Assembly: GCA_937922005.1 (NCBI GenBank)
Contig: CAKZWV010000060.1
Span: 1-62,763, forward strand
Direction of reading: 5' to 3'
Source of the DNA: an uncultured Clostridia bacterium
GTDB taxonomy: Bacteria > Bacillota > Clostridia > Saccharofermentanales > DTU023
DNA: 62,763 nt
Positions 52,518 through 61,604 of the stretch are shown in pieces. Every line of letters begins with the position of its first letter. Position 1 is the stretch's first letter. The translations under genes were made by a program, and so were the position numbers. The notes under the pieces were generated by a model, which saw only the letters and a list, made by a program, of their open reading frames with translations, searched no databases and was not told the origin of the DNA.

Positions 52518-53939
52518 ATGCAGGTATATAATGATTTAACTAGAAAAATGGAAGAGCTAACGCCGCAAAAAGAAGGCGAATATCGGGTTTACGTCTGTGG
52601 GCCCACTGTGTATGATCTTTTCCATCTCGGAAATGCGAGACCTTTTGTCATCTATGACACCCTGCGCCGCTATCTGGAGTACCAGGGCAATAAGGTCCTC
52701 TATGTGCAAAATTTTACGGATGTTGATGATAAACTTATTAATCGGGCGAATCTGCTAAAAACCACGGTCCATGATCTGGCTGACAAGATGATTGTGGAGT
52801 ATTTTGTGGATGCGGATGGCCTAGGCATTGAGCGGGCCAGCCATTATCCCCGGGCAAGCGAAGTCATTGACGACATTGTTGAGTTTATCAAGACCCTGGA
52901 AGACAAGGGATATGCCTATGTTTTGGAAGACGGCGTCTACTTTGATACAGCGAAATTCCCTTCTTATGGCAAATTATCCCGCCTCAACAAGGACGAGCTC
53001 GAAACCGGAGCCTCGCAACGGGGGAATCTGAACCAAGAAAAGCGCTCTCCCCTGGATTTTGTCTTATGGAAGTTTAAAAAAGAAGGGGAGCCTGCTTGGC
53101 CTTCACCTTGGGGTGAGGGACGGCCGGGTTGGCATATTGAGTGCTCGGCCATGTCTAAGAAGTACTTAGGGCCAACCTTGGATATTCACTGTGGCGGTCA
53201 AGATCTGCTCTTTCCCCACCATGAAAATGAAATCGCTCAAAGTGAAGCTGCCAACGATGCGCCTTTCGTGCGTTTTTGGCTCCACAACGGTTTTATCAAC
53301 GTCGATGACAGCAAAATGGCTAAGTCGCGGGGCAACTTCTTTACTGTTCGAGAGCTTGCTAACAAATATTCCTACAAGGCTTTGCGCCTTTTCATCCTCC
53401 AGACCCAGTATCGGATGCCCATCAATTTTACGAGCGAGGCTTTAGAAGCGGCTGAGAAGGGCTATGAGCGTCTGGTCCATGGCTATAATAACTTACTCTT
53501 CCTCCTAGGGGCTGAGGCCCAGGAGGGAGCCTTGCCGACCTTGCCTGCAGATATGGTGGAAGAACTTGCCAAGGATCGGGACCAGGCCAAGAGTGATTTC
53601 CTGGCGGCCTTAGATGATGATCTGAATACAGCTGCTGCTGTGGCTGCAGTCTTCCAATTGGTTCGCACCTATAATACCCTAACTGGATCCTATAGCCTCT
53701 CAAAAGAAGACCTGACGGCGGGCAAGGACCTCATCCAAGAACTAGCCAACGTCTTAGGCTTTGCCAACTTAGAGGCAAAACCTGCCATTGACGATCAAGT
53801 CATGAATCTGGTTCACGAGAGGGTCCAAGCAAAAGAGGCTAAGGACTATGCCAAGGCCGACGCTTTGCGAGCGCAGATAGAAGAACTCGGCTATACGGTG
53901 GAAGATACGGCAGCCGGTCCGAAGGTGAGAAAGCTCTAA
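52518..53939 (+). CDS. cysS: Cysteinyl-tRNA synthetase
   Basis: Signature YVCGPTVYDLFHLGNARPFVIYDTLRRYL (HIGH as HLGN, usual for CysRS; zinc Cys in VCGPT), WHIECSAMSKKYLG and HHENEIAQSEA for the remaining zinc ligands, and DDSKMAKSRGNFFTVRE (KMSKS as KMAKS). The C-terminal DALR helical domain ends with ADALRAQIEELGYTVEDTAAGPKVRKL. 473 residues, normal. Followed by mrnC and rlmB, a conserved Bacillota order. Confidence 0.97.
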   Translation: MQVYNDLTRKMEELTPQKEGEYRVYVCGPTVYDLFHLGNARPFVIYDTLRRYLEYQGNKVLYVQNFTDVDDKLINRANLLKTTVHDLADKMIVEYFVDADGLGIERASHYPRASEVIDDIVEFIKTLEDKGYAYVLEDGVYFDTAKFPSYGKLSRLNKDELETGASQRGNLNQEKRSPLDFVLWKFKKEGEPAWPSPWGEGRPGWHIECSAMSKKYLGPTLDIHCGGQDLLFPHHENEIAQSEAANDAPFVRFWLHNGFINVDDSKMAKSRGNFFTVRELANKYSYKALRLFILQTQYRMPINFTSEALEAAEKGYERLVHGYNNLLFLLGAEAQEGALPTLPADMVEELAKDRDQAKSDFLAALDDDLNTAAAVAAVFQLVRTYNTLTGSYSLSKEDLTAGKDLIQELANVLGFANLEAKPAIDDQVMNLVHERVQAKEAKDYAKADALRAQIEELGYTVEDTAAGPKVRKL

Positions 53940-53943
53940 GGCG

Positions 53944-54450
53944 ATGTGCTCCTCCTCGGATGAATCCCAGCAGGGAGTATTTGTTCCCCAAGAAGGCTCT
54001 TGGGGACTAACAGCCTGGCCTTTAAACGAAGAACCTTTATCGGTGCGGGAGGTCAATCAGCTACCTTTATCCTCTTTGGCCTGGGTTGGCGACGCCGTCT
54101 ATGAGATTCAGGTCCGCCTCTATCTTATCCGCCACCATCAAATCCGAACGGGGAAATTACATTTTATGGCCATTCCCTATGTCTCAGCCCCAGGTCAGGC
54201 AGCCATTTTGCGCCACTTGGAGGAGACTTACCCCCTATCTCCTGAAGAGCGGGCCATTGTACACAGGGGGGTCAATTTTCATACCGTAAGCAAGGCTAAA
54301 CACGCCAGCCAGGGAGAATATCGACGAGCTACGGCCTTCGAAATTTTGTTGGGCTGGCTTTACTGCGTTGGGCAGCATGATCGTCTGGAAGATATTATCA
54401 ATGTGGCCATTCGTTTTATCCAAGGAAAGTTGCGGGAGGAGCAGTCATGA
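53944..54450 (+). CDS. mrnC: Mini-ribonuclease III (MrnC)
   Basis: RNase III catalytic domain alone, matures 23S rRNA in Bacillota. Core: LSSLAWVGDAVYEIQVRLYLI, FHTVSKAKHASQGEYRRATAFEILLGWLYC, with catalytic acidic residues in GDAVYE and FEILLGWLY. The N-terminal 40 or so residues (MCSSSDESQQGVFVPQEGSWG) are unusual, and the QGVFV part is encoded by an exact motif copy (53973-53983). Overlaps rlmB by 4 bases. Confidence 0.92.
   Translation: MCSSSDESQQGVFVPQEGSWGLTAWPLNEEPLSVREVNQLPLSSLAWVGDAVYEIQVRLYLIRHHQIRTGKLHFMAIPYVSAPGQAAILRHLEETYPLSPEERAIVHRGVNFHTVSKAKHASQGEYRRATAFEILLGWLYCVGQHDRLEDIINVAIRFIQGKLREEQS
53973..53985 (+). repeat. Dispersed motif in the 5' end of mrnC
   Basis: GGGAGTATTTGTT lies in the non-conserved N-terminal segment, 34 bases after the cysS stop, reading GVFV. 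Confidence 0.8.
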
Positions 54451-55706
54451 ATCAAGATTCAAATCGTAGGTCAGGACGTCGCCAAGGCGGTGAAGATCGT
54501 AGGATAGGCTACGGAGAAGGCCGGGCGGCTAAGCGCTCGCCAGCCTACAGGAAAGGTCGCTCAGCTAGGCGCTCCCAAGACCGCCCCTACGCAAGTGGCG
54601 GTCCATCCTTCAAAGCCCGCCCTTATTCGAAGGATAGCTCGGGTTTTAAGGGCCGTCCTTATTCAAAGGATCGCTTCGATTCTAAGGCTCGTCCTTATTC
54701 GAAGGATCACTCCGATTTTAAGGATCGTCCTTATTCAAAGAATCGCTCTGATTTTAAGGCCCGTCCTTATCCTGGTGACCGCAAAAATAATCCTGCCCCC
54801 CTTGATGAAGAAAATTTTGATTTGCTAGATGATTTGGCGGATGATTTGGTAGAAAATTCGGCATCTGCCCCGGAGGAGAGGGAGAATCTACGTTTTGAAG
54901 ATGAATTAGTATTTGGCCGCAATGCGGTACGCGAAGCTGTCCAGGCCGGTTTAAGCCTCAATAAGATTTATGTGGCTGAGGGGGAGGAGGGAGGCCTGGG
55001 TGGAGACCGTCGACTTAAGGATATTTATCAAGAAGCTGTAGAAAAAGGCTACTTGGTTCAATTGGTGCCCAAGGCCAAACTAGATCGGATGTGTGCGGGC
55101 CATCAAGGCAAACACCAAGGGATTGCCGCCATGGCCTCTCCGATTACCTATGCCGATCCCTACGATGTTTTGAAGACGGTCATCAGTGAAAAAAAACAAA
55201 TCACCGTCATTTTATTGGATCAGATTGAAGATTCTTATAATTTGGCGTCGATGATTCGCAGTGCCGAATGCGCAGGAGCAGACCTCATTGTTATGCCGGA
55301 ACGGAGGTCAGTAGCTGTCAACTACCTAGTGGCTCGGGAATCTGCCGGGGCCTTAGCTCACGTGCCTGTTGCCCGGGTCGGCAACCTTCGCCATTTCATG
55401 AAAACTTTGAAAGATCAAGGCTTTTGGATTTATGGCCTAGATATGGAAGGAACCGTCAACTATCGGCATGAAAAGTACCCGGACCGGGTGGCTATCGTGA
55501 CGGGGAATGAGGGGAAAGGCCTTCGTCCCAGTACCCTACAGGACTGTGATTTTATCCTTTCCATCCCCATGCAGGGAAAAATCAATTCCCTCAATGCCGC
55601 CGTGGCCACCGCCCTCGTCCTCTTTGAGATTGCTGGATCTCGGGCCGATGCCCGTCAAGCTCAGGGGGAAGGTACTCGCCCAGCCCAGGGGGTCGGTACC
55701 AACTAA
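54447..55706 (+). CDS. rlmB: 23S rRNA 2'-O-ribose methyltransferase (RlmB/TrmH family)
   Basis: SpoU-type knotted methylase: FGRNAVREAVQAGLSLNKIYVAE (substrate-binding domain), ILLDQIEDSYNLASMIRSAECAGADLIVMPERR, and the knot IVTGNEGKGLRPSTLQDCDFILSIPMQGKINSLNAAVATAL. An extra N-terminus of about 140 residues carries Arg/Lys/Ser/Tyr repeats (ARPYSKD, GRPYSKD, DRPYSKN). A basic tail could aid rRNA binding. The start overlaps mrnC (ATGA). Confidence 0.9.
   Translation: MNQDSNRRSGRRQGGEDRRIGYGEGRAAKRSPAYRKGRSARRSQDRPYASGGPSFKARPYSKDSSGFKGRPYSKDRFDSKARPYSKDHSDFKDRPYSKNRSDFKARPYPGDRKNNPAPLDEENFDLLDDLADDLVENSASAPEERENLRFEDELVFGRNAVREAVQAGLSLNKIYVAEGEEGGLGGDRRLKDIYQEAVEKGYLVQLVPKAKLDRMCAGHQGKHQGIAAMASPITYADPYDVLKTVISEKKQITVILLDQIEDSYNLASMIRSAECAGADLIVMPERRSVAVNYLVARESAGALAHVPVARVGNLRHFMKTLKDQGFWIYGLDMEGTVNYRHEKYPDRVAIVTGNEGKGLRPSTLQDCDFILSIPMQGKINSLNAAVATALVLFEIAGSRADARQAQGEGTRPAQGVGTN
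54600..54775 (+). repeat. Tandem coding repeats in the rlmB N-terminus
   Basis: Units of about 36 bp encode RPYSKDxSxFK in the basic tail, present five to six times with small changes. Confidence 0.7.
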
Positions 55707-55849
55707 AACCTAGGAGCAGTGTCCTAACTTACCCAGGGTGGTGATGTCCGTCCTGCCCAGGGGAACGGCATCCCCTAAGTCAAGTCTGACACCTGTCCCT
55801 AGCAAGAAACAAGACCATTAGCGAACGAAAAGACAAGAAAGGAGTCCAT

Positions 55850-57229
55850 ATGCGTAACCACCACCGACACCCAAGCCATGAACCTCTAGGACATGATCGG
55901 CGCTTGCCCCGCACCTGGCTTTCCTTAATCCTTATGCTCCTGCTTGTCTTGCCACTTAGCACCCTGGGTGCCTGCAAAAGATCCCAGTTCAAGCACTATG
56001 GACAAGAAATTGGCGAGCTACTCTCCAATTCGCCCGATGCAGTGATGTTTAGTAATGACGCAGATGGCAAAATGACGGCCCTAGGGATTGTTCAGGCCAT
56101 GGTCCAAGCCATTAACAATGAAGATACTTGCAAGGCCATGTATGACTCTCTGCCTAGTTCGGCTGTGAAAGATATAGATTTTTCCACCTTTCAAAAATAT
56201 ATCGGCAGTTTGCGACCCAGAAAACAGGAGAAAATCTATAATATTCGACGCCTAACCGAGAGTCAGAAAAAAGCTATGGTTTTTACTGTAAGTTCAGTAT
56301 GGACTGGGATGAATGACCTAGCGAAAAATAGTCAGTTCTTTTACCTGGACTATGTCTACATGGATCTTCAGCCGACGAGCATTGTAGTGGCCCTACAGAG
56401 TCGGGAGGACGGGACCCCCTACTTTTCGTCAGATTGGGTCAACGCCATCAACACGATAGCCGACTTTTCTGCCCTATATTTTAATGCTATTCAGAGCAAA
56501 AACCTTCCCGCCCTCGAGTTTATCCTGGCCCAAGGCAACCAGCCGACTGCTCAACCCACTGCCTTTTCCTCCATTGCACAAGAAAAGGCCCGGATTATTT
56601 ATGACTATTATTGCAATCAAGGTAACCAGGCAAATTATCTGTTAAGAACGGACCTGATTATGCCCGGTGTCATGCGGATCCAGCAGGAATACATTGAAGG
56701 AAAAGAACAAGCCATCCAGAGGCTGGTGAGTATCTACCGGATCAATGGCAAATATACCATCGCCGAACCCATCGAGAGCAACCTCAAGGAGGAGGATAGT
56801 CAACTTTATGCCTACGGCCTGCCTCTCTCAGACTTGTCTACGAATCCCCAGAACCTGACACTATCGAGTGATGATTTGCAAATGATCCTAGGCAAGGTCA
56901 AGGCCTTAACGGCGACGGACGAGGAAGGCTCATACCAGGCGGAGTATTTTGGACTCAAACTCTTATTTAAGGGGACGGCAGACCTAGCCGCTCAGACCTG
57001 GCAAGGGGAAATTCGACAAATCGAAGTGAGTAGCAGGATTTATTCTTTTGGCCCCAACCAGCACATACAGGTTGGGAGCCCCGTGGCCCAATTGTTGGCT
57101 TCCTATCCTTTTGCAGATGCCACCCAATATACCCTGGCTGGGACCTTCCAAGGACAAAAGGTCCAGCTCAGCATGATTACCAAAGACGAGAGGATCGAGC
57201 GGATGGTTTGGATCCTCCTTCACGATTAG
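55850..57229 (+). CDS. Lipoprotein of unknown function
   Basis: An N-terminal basic stretch (MRNHHRHPSHEPLGHDRRLPR), a hydrophobic core and lipobox (LILMLLLVLPLSTLGAC, Cys about 42), then 415 residues with no domain I recognise. Central helical regions (DGKMTALGIVQAMVQAINNED, LTESQKKAMVFTVSS) suggest a globular surface protein. Around residues 395-459, GSPVAQLLASYPFADATQYTLAG is reminiscent of the small DUF4309-like fold, but not enough to assign. It is alone between rlmB and the ABC genes. Confidence 0.65.
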   Translation: MRNHHRHPSHEPLGHDRRLPRTWLSLILMLLLVLPLSTLGACKRSQFKHYGQEIGELLSNSPDAVMFSNDADGKMTALGIVQAMVQAINNEDTCKAMYDSLPSSAVKDIDFSTFQKYIGSLRPRKQEKIYNIRRLTESQKKAMVFTVSSVWTGMNDLAKNSQFFYLDYVYMDLQPTSIVVALQSREDGTPYFSSDWVNAINTIADFSALYFNAIQSKNLPALEFILAQGNQPTAQPTAFSSIAQEKARIIYDYYCNQGNQANYLLRTDLIMPGVMRIQQEYIEGKEQAIQRLVSIYRINGKYTIAEPIESNLKEEDSQLYAYGLPLSDLSTNPQNLTLSSDDLQMILGKVKALTATDEEGSYQAEYFGLKLLFKGTADLAAQTWQGEIRQIEVSSRIYSFGPNQHIQVGSPVAQLLASYPFADATQYTLAGTFQGQKVQLSMITKDERIERMVWILLHD

Positions 57230-57280
57230 GCAGCCCTGCACCGCCCCAGCTCGCCCCACCCTTGCCCAAGCACCGCCCCG

Positions 57281-57314
57281 GCCCTGTCCCAGCCTCAGCC
57301 CTGTCCTAGCCTCA
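57281..57314 (+). repeat. Two tandem copies of a 17-bp unit
   Basis: GCCCTGTCCCAGCCTCA at 57281-57297 is followed by the same unit with one change at 57298-57314, inside a C-rich spacer before the ABC genes. Confidence 0.75.
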
Positions 57315-57352
57315 GATAGATACCTTTGGAATTTTAGAAAGAACCCAGTTAT

Positions 57353-59104
57353 ATGAAGCCCATGGAACGACTTATGATATATATGCGCCGCCACCTAGGG
57401 GCCATCTTATTTTGCCTTTTTCTAGTCGTGACGGAATCGATTATTGTCACCTTGATTCCCCGTTATACGGGTCTTATCATCAATGAAGGCATCTTGAAAT
57501 CGGACCTCAAGCAGGTATATGCTTACGGTTTTCGCATCCTGCTGCTCGGTTTCACGGCCTTGGCCATTGGGGCCTGGGCCCGGCCATTTGGGTCCAAAAT
57601 TGCCCACCAGATTGCCGGAGAGATCCGCCAAGACTATTATGCCAAGATTCAGACTCTCTCCTTTGAAGAACTAGACCGACTTGCTGTATCCGCCATGATC
57701 AGCAAGATGACTCGAGATATTGATCGGATTACCGTGTCATTGCGCCTCTTTCTCGTGATGATTCCCCGGCTCCCGATCAGCATTTTCGTTGCCCTCTTCA
57801 TCGAGTGGCAGATCAATCGGCAATTGACCCTGATTTTCCTTATTTCCTTTATCCCTCTGACCCTCTTTGGCACCTATCTCTTTATTCGAGAGATGACCAA
57901 GCGGATCCAGGCCATGCGTAAGAGCGCCGATCGCCTCGATGCTCGTGTGAAAGAAAATTTCTTGTCGGCCCAGGAAGTCAAGAACTACGTCCGGGAAGGC
58001 TTTGAAATCCAAAAATTTGAAGGAAACAACCAAGATCTCTGGGAAAAAGACTGGGATATCATGAGGCTCTTTGCCGTGATTATGCCCATGCCTAAGCTCC
58101 TCATTACCGGCGTCGTGATCCTGATCCTCTTTGTCGGAACTCGCTTCGTCCTCAATGAACAAATGCTCCTCGGCGACCTTCAAACCTTCATGACTTATAC
58201 CACGCAGATTATGATGTCTGTCATGGGCTCTGCCATGATCATCCACCAGCTCTACATGGGGGTTGTGATGATGGGCAGGGTCAATGAAGTTTTTGAAGCA
58301 AAGAGTGAAGAAGATCCTGGCAAGCTAACGACCATTTCTAACTACGACCTTGAATTCTCGAATGTAAGCTTTACTTATCAGGGGCTGAAGAGTCCCGTTC
58401 TCAAGGATATTTCCTTTAAGGTTCCAGCTGGCTCCTCCCTGGCTATCATTGGGGAAACGGGCTCTGGGAAGAGCTCCCTGGTCCAACTCATTCCCCGCCT
58501 CTATGAGATCAATAGCGGGTCCATTCTCATTGGAAACACACCGATTCAGGAATATTCTCTGAAAACCCTTCGAGATCATTGCGATATCATTCTCCAACAG
58601 AATACGCTCTTCAGCGGGACCATTCGAGAAAATCTCCAATGGGGGGATGCCGATGCCAGCGACGAAGAGATAGAGGCAGCCTTAAAATTGGCAGACGCCT
58701 GGGAGTTTGTCCAAAAGAAAGAGGGTGGCCTAGAGGCTAAGGTAGAACAAGAAGGAACGAACTTCTCCGGAGGCCAGCGCCAACGTTTGTGTATCACCAG
58801 ATCTCTTCTGAAAAAGCCTAATATTATGGTCTTTGATGATTGTTTTAGTGCCTTGGATATGGAAACAGGCCGAGAAATTTTACGGAATATGGCAACCATG
58901 CACAAGTCAGCTCATGGTCCGGACAAGGCCCCAGTCACCCGAATTATCATCTCACAGCGGATCGAAAACATTAAAGATGCCGACCAGATTCTAGTCCTCA
59001 ACCGAGGGCAGATCTCTGGTCTGGGGACCCATCAGGAACTCTACGAGACCAACGACATCTATCGCTCCATATGTACCTCACAGCAGATGGGATTGGCGGT
59101 GTAA
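57353..59104 (+). CDS. ABC exporter half-transporter with degenerate ATPase site
   Basis: Six-helix membrane domain (IYMRRHLGAILFCLFLVVTES..., ARPFGSKIAHQIAGEIRQDYYAKIQTLSFEELDRL) then an ATPase: Walker A IGETGSGKSSLVQLI, signature NFSGGQRQRLCITR, Walker B IMVFDDCFSALD, H-loop position ISQRIENI. The Walker B catalytic Glu is Asp and the H-loop His is Gln, the usual signs of a non-hydrolysing site in a heterodimer. The partner is the next gene, starting 2 bases later. Substrate unknown. Confidence 0.92.
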   Translation: MKPMERLMIYMRRHLGAILFCLFLVVTESIIVTLIPRYTGLIINEGILKSDLKQVYAYGFRILLLGFTALAIGAWARPFGSKIAHQIAGEIRQDYYAKIQTLSFEELDRLAVSAMISKMTRDIDRITVSLRLFLVMIPRLPISIFVALFIEWQINRQLTLIFLISFIPLTLFGTYLFIREMTKRIQAMRKSADRLDARVKENFLSAQEVKNYVREGFEIQKFEGNNQDLWEKDWDIMRLFAVIMPMPKLLITGVVILILFVGTRFVLNEQMLLGDLQTFMTYTTQIMMSVMGSAMIIHQLYMGVVMMGRVNEVFEAKSEEDPGKLTTISNYDLEFSNVSFTYQGLKSPVLKDISFKVPAGSSLAIIGETGSGKSSLVQLIPRLYEINSGSILIGNTPIQEYSLKTLRDHCDIILQQNTLFSGTIRENLQWGDADASDEEIEAALKLADAWEFVQKKEGGLEAKVEQEGTNFSGGQRQRLCITRSLLKKPNIMVFDDCFSALDMETGREILRNMATMHKSAHGPDKAPVTRIIISQRIENIKDADQILVLNRGQISGLGTHQELYETNDIYRSICTSQQMGLAV

Positions 59105-59106
59105 GT

Positions 59107-61413
59107 ATGGCAAAGAAAAATAAAAAACAAACGAACCAAAGAGAAAATCAAAATCAGACCCTCGACAAGGCATCACCCCAGACGACGAATAGCAAAGGGC
59201 AAGCAAAGAAAAACAACCAAAGAGACGACCAAAATATAACCAGCAAATTAGTCCGTCACGGGCGTAGTGGCAAGGCCTTCACACGAGAGGCCATTGTCAG
59301 CATCTACCGAACCTACATGCGCCAAGACCTTTGGACGGTTCTGCTCGCAGTAGTTTTCATTGGCATTTCCCAATATGCTATGACTTATGGGACCTCCCTG
59401 CTCAAGCCGATCATCAATAGCACCATCGCACTCATGGGTAAGGAGGCTGGCGACCAGGCTACAGGAGAGGCCCTAGGCTTCCTTATCGGGAAGATGGCCC
59501 TCTTCATGCTGACCTCTGCTTTTCTTGACTTTTACACTGCCCGCACCATGAGCAAATTTTCCACCCGGGTTAGCTACCGGATGCGCGAGGGTCTCTTCAA
59601 ACAAATCCAGCAGATGCCCTTATCTTTTTACGACGAGTATAAGCCGGGTGAAGTGATGAGCTCTTTTACCAATGATATTTTTAACATCGCCGATGCCCTC
59701 CAAGAGCCCCTGCCCAATACCATTTCATCACTATTTTTCATCATCATTACGATCATCTTTATGCTCATCTTGAGCCCGATCATGACCCTTATCATGCTTT
59801 CGATGATGGGATTATTTGTTCTATTGGTGGTGCGACTTGGGAAGGCCAGTGCTAAAAACTTCAGCGCTTCTCAGGCTGGCTTGGCCGACCTGACAGCCTA
59901 TATCACGGAGTACCTCCAAGGGCAAAAGGTCATCAAAAACTTTAATCAAGAGGCTAAGATCCAGGAAGGGATGGACGGCTACATCAAACGTTATGCCAAA
60001 GAGCGCCACCAGGCTACGGCTGCCGCCACGATTATTTTCCCCATTTCCCGGATCATGACCATTCTTATCTTTGCGGCGATGGCTGTGATCGGGTCGATTT
60101 TTATCATCAAGCAGAAATTTGGCATGGATATCGGTACCCTGGTTACTACCCTCCAATACACCAACTCATTCACGGGGCCCGTCATGAACATGGCCGGCCA
60201 GATCCAGACTATCATCATGGCTCTGACCTCCATCCAACGAATTTACAACTACCTCATCCAGTCCCCTGAACAAGATTTAGGCCGTATTCTTGCCGTCCAA
60301 GCAAATACTCCCGCCCTCACCCCCGCTTCTCCTGATTTTTCTGCTTCCCCAGCATCGACCGACTTCACTGCAACCCCCTCCGCCCCCGCATCTCGCCTGA
60401 ACAAGGGCCGCCGCTACTGGATGATCAAAAAGACGGATTTGGAAGCTTTGGATCGAGATCTTAAAGAAAAAGAATCCAAGTCCGGTTTTGTCGTGACTCA
60501 GTGGGAGAAGCAGCGCCAGGAGCTCAACCAGCTCCGCCAGCTCTTCAAGGAAGCCGATGATCCTGCCTATGGGGATGATTTGCTCGCCCCACCAACGATC
60601 TTTAATCATCTTAGCCTAGAGAGCAAGATTGGCAATCAGGAGACCGTTGATGATCCCCAGTCCTATCTTTTTGCCCCTCTCGAAGGCAAGGTGGAGTTTC
60701 AGAATGTCAGTTTTGCCTATCAGGATGATGACTATGTACTCCGCAATCTCAGCTTTGTTGCCGAACCTGGTCGCCGGGTTGCCTTTGTTGGCAAAACTGG
60801 GTCCGGCAAAACAACTGTCGTTAAGCTCTTAGCCCGCTACTACGAGATATCTGAGGGGGAGATTTTCCTTGATGGGATCAATACCAAGCTGATTGCCAAG
60901 CCCAGCCTTCGGGGTCAAATTGGGATGGTTAGCCAAGAGCAACATATGTTCTCGGGTACCATCGCCGACAACATCGCCTATGGCCGTCTCAACGCTTCCC
61001 AGGAAGATATCGAAGCAGCCGCCAGCCTGGTCGGAGCGGACTATTTCATTCGCCGCCTCGATGATGGCTACCAGACCCATATCAGCTCTGATGAAAGCAT
61101 GGCCCTTTCCCGCGGACAAATGCAGCTCATCTCTATTGCCCGGGCCGACATTAAAAATCCCAGCATCCTCGTCCTTGACGAAGCAACCTCCTCGGTTGAC
61201 ACCCTCACCGAGCAAAAGATCGGCAAGGCCATGGACGAGATGATGAAGCAAAGGACCGTCATCGCCATTGCCCACCGGCTCAGTACCGTCATGGACAGCC
61301 ACGAAATCATCTACCTCGACGAAGGCCAAGTCTGTGAACGGGGCAACCACGACACCCTCATGGCCCTCCAAGGCAAATACTATCTCCTCAACCGTGGTGC
61401 TGTCCTTGAGTAA
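59107..61413 (+). CDS. ABC exporter half-transporter, catalytic partner
   Basis: The start at 59107 (MAKKNKKQTN) follows the previous stop by 2 bases. A basic Gln/Asn/Lys tail (1-60), six membrane helices, then a long insert between membrane domain and ATPase (about residues 395-525: ANTPALTPASPDFSASPAS, and a charged coiled part). ATPase: Walker A VGKTGSGKTTVVKLLARYY, signature MALSRGQMQLISIARA (LSRGQ in place of LSGGQ), Walker B ILVLDEATSSVDT with Glu, and H-loop IAIAHRLST. It is the active half of the pair. An exact motif copy (60301-60312) encodes the ANTP of the insert. Confidence 0.92.
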   Translation: MAKKNKKQTNQRENQNQTLDKASPQTTNSKGQAKKNNQRDDQNITSKLVRHGRSGKAFTREAIVSIYRTYMRQDLWTVLLAVVFIGISQYAMTYGTSLLKPIINSTIALMGKEAGDQATGEALGFLIGKMALFMLTSAFLDFYTARTMSKFSTRVSYRMREGLFKQIQQMPLSFYDEYKPGEVMSSFTNDIFNIADALQEPLPNTISSLFFIIITIIFMLILSPIMTLIMLSMMGLFVLLVVRLGKASAKNFSASQAGLADLTAYITEYLQGQKVIKNFNQEAKIQEGMDGYIKRYAKERHQATAAATIIFPISRIMTILIFAAMAVIGSIFIIKQKFGMDIGTLVTTLQYTNSFTGPVMNMAGQIQTIIMALTSIQRIYNYLIQSPEQDLGRILAVQANTPALTPASPDFSASPASTDFTATPSAPASRLNKGRRYWMIKKTDLEALDRDLKEKESKSGFVVTQWEKQRQELNQLRQLFKEADDPAYGDDLLAPPTIFNHLSLESKIGNQETVDDPQSYLFAPLEGKVEFQNVSFAYQDDDYVLRNLSFVAEPGRRVAFVGKTGSGKTTVVKLLARYYEISEGEIFLDGINTKLIAKPSLRGQIGMVSQEQHMFSGTIADNIAYGRLNASQEDIEAAASLVGADYFIRRLDDGYQTHISSDESMALSRGQMQLISIARADIKNPSILVLDEATSSVDTLTEQKIGKAMDEMMKQRTVIAIAHRLSTVMDSHEIIYLDEGQVCERGNHDTLMALQGKYYLLNRGAVLE
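60301..60312 (-). repeat. Dispersed motif in the ABC transporter insert
   Basis: GCAAATACTCCC on the plus strand encodes part of QANTPA at the first residues of the non-conserved insert. Confidence 0.85.
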
Positions 61414-61493
61414 GCCATATGTTTTGGCTACAGAAATGCCTCCTGTAGCCTCATTATTCCCCAATCATGTGCTGTCCTTGAGTAAACCATATG
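61397..61493. repeat. 25-bp direct repeat flanking a hairpin at the ABC gene end
   Basis: The last codons and stop of the ABC gene plus 8 bases (61397-61421, starting GTGCTGTCCTTGAG) recur at 61469-61493 with one mismatch. Between them lies an inverted repeat GGCTACAG (61426-61433) and CTGTAGCC (61442-61449). A short tandem GAGCTCTAT follows. The structure looks like a duplication or a footprint of a small mobile element. Confidence 0.7.
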
Positions 61494-61604
61494 AGCTCTA
61501 TGAGCTCCCCAACAGAGGTGTTACCCCTAAGGAAGCTGCGTAAACCGCCTCAATTTACCTTATATCGACCGAATGTCTTGATTCTAATATTTTTTCTTTT
61601 TTCC

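Noticed and set aside
3828..60312. Chi, KOPS or parS as the identity of GGGAGTATTTG
   Set aside because: Chi and KOPS are strongly strand-biased, but the copies here are 9 plus and 4 minus with facing pairs. parS is a 16-bp palindrome with few copies. Neither fits.
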